NCBI GenBank assembly: GCA_963575745.1
Contig: CAUYUJ010017638.1
Span: 64,001-128,000 of the forward strand
Origin: Prorocentrum cordatum
Lineage: Eukaryota > Sar > Dinophyceae > Prorocentrales > Prorocentraceae
Direction of reading: 5' to 3'
Length of the DNA stretch: 64,000 nt
Of this stretch, positions 60,120 through 64,000 are shown in pieces. The notes beneath the pieces were generated by a model. The model was not told the origin of the DNA. It searched no databases and was given only the letters and a program-made list of their open reading frames with translations. The position numbers and the translations under genes were made by a program. Within the stretch, counting starts at the first letter, position 1, and each line of letters starts with the position of its first letter.

Positions 60120-60890
60120 AGGCTTTCTTGGGACAGCCTGGGGCTCTCTTGAGGCCGTCTTGGGCCGTCCAGGGCTCCTCTTGCGCCGTCTCGAGGCGCT
60201 CTTGGAGGCCTCCTGGGCTGTCTTAGGGCAGTTTGGGGGCCCCTTGGGAGCCTCTTGGGGCCTCTTGGGGCTTCTTCGTGGCCTCTTGGGGTTGAGAGCT
60301 CGACATGTCTGTTCGGGTCCCCCGTCTGGCACTCTCCTGGAGCCGTCTTGGGGGCTTCTTGGGACGTCTTGGAGGCGTCTTGGGCTGTCTTGGGGCCTTG
60401 GGGCGCTTTGCAGGCCTCTGGGGCCGCCTGGAGGCCGTCAAGGCGTCTTGGACAGATCGTTCGGCGATTCGGGGTTCTCGTGGACTGTCTGTGGGGCCAC
60501 TTGGGGCACTCTTGGCCCGTCTTGGGGCTTTTTGGGCTCTGGGACTCCCTGGGGGGGCGTCGTGTTTGACCCCCCCCCGCGGGGACCCCCCCGGGATCCC
60601 CCCCGGGACACCCCCCGGGACCCCCCTGGGCACCCCCCGCCGCCCCCTTGGCGGGGGAGGGATCGAAGGGAAGGGGCTTCCCTTCGACTCAATTACGACG
60701 TTGCTCAACTTCGCTTTGGCTGGCGAGCTGAGGAGGTCCCTGGGAAAGCGGGGAGCTTCGGCGAGCCCAGGGAAAGGGGGGAGGCAGGGAAAGGGGACGA
60801 CAGAGACGACGACCAACGAATGACGGAGATGACGACTTGAACGGACAAGCCCCTCACACACGCCGACAGGGTCGGCGGATTTCCCTTAGT
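60120..60890. repeat. CTCTTGGGGCC repeats and third composite repeat copy
   Basis: 60120-60540 is a dense field of GCCTCTTGGGG/CGTCTTGGGG units. 60560-60670 is C-rich (CCCCCCGGGA runs). TTCGACTCAATTACGACGTT follows at about 60684, then GCCGACAGGGTCGGC at about 60861, the same order as at 58480-58790. Confidence 0.75.
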
Positions 60891-61225
60891 TCGGGAAATG
60901 GCTTATATGGTCCATGTGTGCATCATGGGCGTCCTCTCCCCGATCCTCCCCCTTTCCGCGCCCCTCCTCACCTGCAATCCTCTTCCTCCCTATGCCCCTC
61001 CATCCCCCGTCTCCCACCCACCCTCTTCCCCTCCCCTTCCCCTCACTCCCACGCTCCTCCCTGTCCTACTTCGTCTCCCCTGCGTAATGCCACAATATAA
61101 ATACTACTCTCCTCTCTCCCCTGACGACGTCCGGAAGATGTTCTGCTTCCCTCCGCGTTTAGTTTTTTTTTGTTTTACAGGGATTCCCGGGAGTTGGGTT
61201 TTCGCTTGGCTTGTTTTCATGATGA

Positions 61226-61405
61226 TGCTCCCGCTGAAGCGCTGGCCTCATTTTTGGGCTTCCGCTCGTTCCGAATCGTGCTCCCGCTGCCGCGCTGTCC
61301 GCATTTCCGCGCTTTGCTCGTTCCGAATCGTGCTCCCGCTGCAGCGCTGGCCTCATTTCCGCGCTTCGCTCCCTCCGAATCGTGCTCCCGCTGCAGCGCT
61401 GACGT
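61226..61405. repeat. 52-bp minisatellite, about 3.5 copies
   Basis: GCTCCCGCTG recurs at about 61226, 61280, 61332 and 61384 with GCGCTGGCCTCATTTCCGCG and TTCCGAATCGT between. No gene. Confidence 0.85.
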
Positions 61406-61419
61406 CATTATTTCCAGTG

Positions 61420-61720
61420 CCATGCCACGGCATGCAATGCAATGCTACGTGGTGTTCCGCTGTGCGATGCCATACCTTCAGCTGCAATGCTAGGAGATGC
61501 AATGCTTGACTACGCATTGCCACGCCATGCTATGCCATGCTACGCTTTGATCTTCAGCGCCATGCTGTGCCATGTTCTGTTCTGTGCAGCTGTGCGATGC
61601 CATTCTTTGCATTGCAATGCGTTGTGATGCAATTCTTCACTATGCAGCGCCACGCCATGCCGTGCTCTTCTACACCCTGCTATGCCGTGCTCTACGATGC
61701 ATCGCGCACCCTCTCGGGAT
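61420..61720. repeat. TGCNA/ATGCC pentamer-like tract
   Basis: Degenerate CATGC, AATGC, GATGC and CACGC pentamers, looser than 55010-55460. Confidence 0.65.
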
Positions 61721-62112
61721 CATTGCCCTGCTCGACATCCGACTGTGCGAAAAGAGAGGAGATCTACGCCATGGTAAGGGATGGGAGGGAGGGGTAGGAC
61801 GTCAGATATGATGCGAGCGCACCGAGCTTGCCTGTCTCCCCTCCCTCGTCTTCCCTTCCTCGTCGCCCCCTCTTCCCCTCCCTCTTTTTCCCTGTTTCTC
61901 TCCATTCCTCCCTCCCTCCCTCGCACATTACCGCAGCGCCAGGACGCATGGTGGAGGAGGAATGGGCCACTCAGCTGAGCCCCGTAGACTGGTCCACGAA
62001 GGAGCGGAGTGCGTTCCGCAGGCCCACAGGGAGGGGGGGAAGCGGGCGGGCTAAGGGAGGAAGGGGGGGATGGATGGGGTGAGGTGTGGGAGACGGGGCA
62101 GGAGGATAACAC
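61721..62112. other. Intergenic, C/T-rich, no gene
   Basis: CCCTCC-rich (61830-61925) then GGGAGG-rich sequence. No recognisable gene. Confidence 0.5.
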
Positions 62113-62117
62113 AGTGG

Positions 62118-63365
62118 AGGACGATGATGGTGAGACAGAGGAGGGAAACCAATAAGGATGATGTTGAGACCGGCGTTGACGATGATGTTGATGTTGATGG
62201 CGCTGGTGATGGTGGTGGTGACAGTGATGGTAATGGTGATGGGTAATGGTGATGGTGATGGTGATGATTATGGTAGCGTTGGCGATTGCGATGCTGATGC
62301 TGATGATGATGCTGATGATGCTGCTGCTGATGATGATGCTGATGATGATGATGATGCTGCTCCTGATGATGATGCTGCTGTTGATGGTGATACAGATGCT
62401 TCTGATGATGATGACGACGATGATGATGCTGCTGATGATGCTGATGCTGATGATGATGCTGTTTATGCTGCTGATGGTGAGGAGGAGGATGGGATGATGA
62501 TGATGTTGACCATGCGGATGATGATGCTGCTGATGATGACGCCGATGATGGTGATGATGATGCGGTAAGGACGGCGACGATTATGATGGTGAAGCGTGTG
62601 TTTGCGATGATGGTGCTGATGATAATGATGATGACGATGATGATGATGAGGATGATCATGCTGATCATCATGATGTTGATGACGATGATGGTGACATAAT
62701 GGTGCAGTACCGATGACGGCGACGATTATGATGGTGAAGCCTGTGTGTGTTGCGATGATGGTGTTGATGATGACGACGATGCCGATGACGATGATGATGA
62801 ACATGATGATGATGCCGATGATGATGGTGAGGATGATGGTGATGTTGCTGCTGATGATGATGAACGTGCTGCTGATGATGATGGTGAGGAATCATGATAA
62901 GGATGATGATGCTGTTGATGATGATGAACATGCTGATGCTGATGCTGATGATGATGCTGCTGATGCTGATGATGAATATGGCGATCATGATGAAGATGAC
63001 CATGATGATGTTGAGGAACATGCTGCTGATGATGATGGTGAGGATGATGATAATGATGGTGATGATGATGACGATGATGAACATGATGATGCTGATGCTG
63101 ATGATGATGCTGCTGATGCTGATGATGATTCTGGCGATGATGATGAAGATGACCATGATGATGCTGGTGATGATGATGAGGCTGTTGTGGATGATAGTGA
63201 TGATGACGATGACGATGATGATGACGATGATGATGATGATACTGATGATGCTGTTGAGGATGTTGCTGATGCTAATCATGATCATGATTATGATGATCAT
63301 GATGCTGATGATGATGATGCTAATCATGATTATCATGATGATGATGATGATGATGATGATGCTGC

Positions 63366-63397
<32 letters not shown>

Positions 63398-63500
63398 CTG
63401 ATGCTGCTGATGATGATGATGATGATGATGGTGATGGTGATGATGATGATGATGATGATGATGATCATAATGATGATCATGATCGTGATGATCGTGGATA
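62118..63500. repeat. GAT/ATG trinucleotide tract, about 1.4 kb
   Basis: GATGAT repeats broken by GCT, GGT, ACG and ATC triplets, almost always keeping the 3-base period. All six frames are therefore open (poly-Asp, poly-Met, poly-His, poly-Ile), which is not evidence of coding. Confidence 0.92.
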
Positions 63501-63774
63501 TGGTATTTCACTGTGACGGTGATGTTGGCCGCAATGTCGTTGCTGATAATGGTGGTGGTGCTGCGTTGGATCGTTGGGCCAACATCCTGGATGGGGTCCT
63601 ACCGATTTCGATTCCCATCCGGCTTGACGCGATCCGGTTTCCGATTCGATCTGATTCGGCCCTGCCGATTTCTGCCGATTCGGTGTGCCAGCCTATTTTT
63701 GCCGATTTCTGCAGATCTGATGTTCGGTCGATCTGAGTCGACATCGATTCGATGCTTGGGCCGCCTGGGCTAGA

Positions 63775-63911
63775 GAGGGGGCGAGGAAGAGGAAGTGGAC
63801 GAGGCGGATGAGGAGGAGAGCGTATAGAGGAGAGAGGAGGAGTGAGGACGAAGAGAGAAGAGGAGTGAGGAGGAGGAGGAGGAGGAGGAGGAGGAGGAGG
63901 AGGAGGAGGAC
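63775..63911. repeat. GGA-rich tract near the window end
   Basis: GAGGAAGAGG then pure GGA repeats (63867-63911). The window ends in unassigned G-rich sequence. Confidence 0.85.
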
Positions 63912-64000
63912 ATTTTGACATCGACACCATAATGTTATAACATGCTAGTCAGGCTTGACCTAGGGCCCGAGGAGGGGGACGAGGTCGGAGTACGAGGACG

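Noticed and set aside
62246-63736. Poly-Met, poly-Asp, poly-His and poly-Ile frames
   Set aside because: Products of the GAT repeat in every frame.

Overview
The window looks like a stretch of dinoflagellate nuclear genome. It is GC-rich and repeat-dominated, with very few host genes. It carries a complete dinoflagellate spliced-leader sequence (minus strand, 49795-49816) fused to a reinserted mRNA copy. Its Copia-type integrases have the H..H..NPYCPVC-like zinc sites and its reverse transcriptases the RNA/DNA signatures I associate with dinoflagellate retroelements. I cannot fix the genus from sequence alone.

Region by region: 1-2203 and about 13990-15740 are a degenerate tandem/dispersed repeat field split by Copia-type element 1 (2204-13654, LTRs about 94% alike). 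Element 1 encodes gag, protease, integrase, reverse transcriptase and RNase H, but is broken by frameshifts, in-frame stops and lost catalytic residues. 15741-16805 holds no recognisable gene. A second Copia-type element, 16942-35002 (18,061 bp), has perfect structural ends: 197-bp LTRs with TG..CA termini and a 5-bp target duplication CCTCG. It sits inside a 106-bp satellite array whose remnant lies to the left (16806-16941) and whose bulk lies to the right (35003-36975). Downstream of its RNase H this element carries about 8 kb of extra same-strand ORFs. One of them contains a divergent Tpt1/KptA-like RNA 2'-phosphotransferase (ADP-ribosyltransferase-fold) domain and has a clean candidate 74-nt intron.

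36976-38600 is pentamer-rich repeat. 38778-41180 is the one host-like gene: a putative type II membrane glycosyltransferase of the peptidyl-serine galactosyltransferase / hydroxyproline arabinosyltransferase type. It is split by introns or insertions, including a 153-bp foldback flanked by ACGGG repeats, and runs into a 1-kb GGA tract. 41190-48700 is mostly microsatellite, foldback elements, a non-LTR retrotransposon tail (minus, 44591-45300) and degenerate CTTGGGGCC-type repeats. 49044-49816 (minus) is the spliced-leader retrocopy. 50955-52290 is a second satellite related to the first. 52599-55780 holds a duplicated 0.3-kb repeat, GGA and pentamer tracts. 55769-57940 (minus) is a decayed non-LTR retrotransposon. 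58140-64000 is composite repeats plus a 1.4-kb GAT tract.

The genes do not form a cellular pathway. The main functional unit is element 2, where gag-pol would mobilise the element and the accessory ORFs (one with a possible RNA-end-modifying activity) ride with it. Both LTR elements also carry their own families of tiny, sequence-varied but pairing-conserved hairpins.
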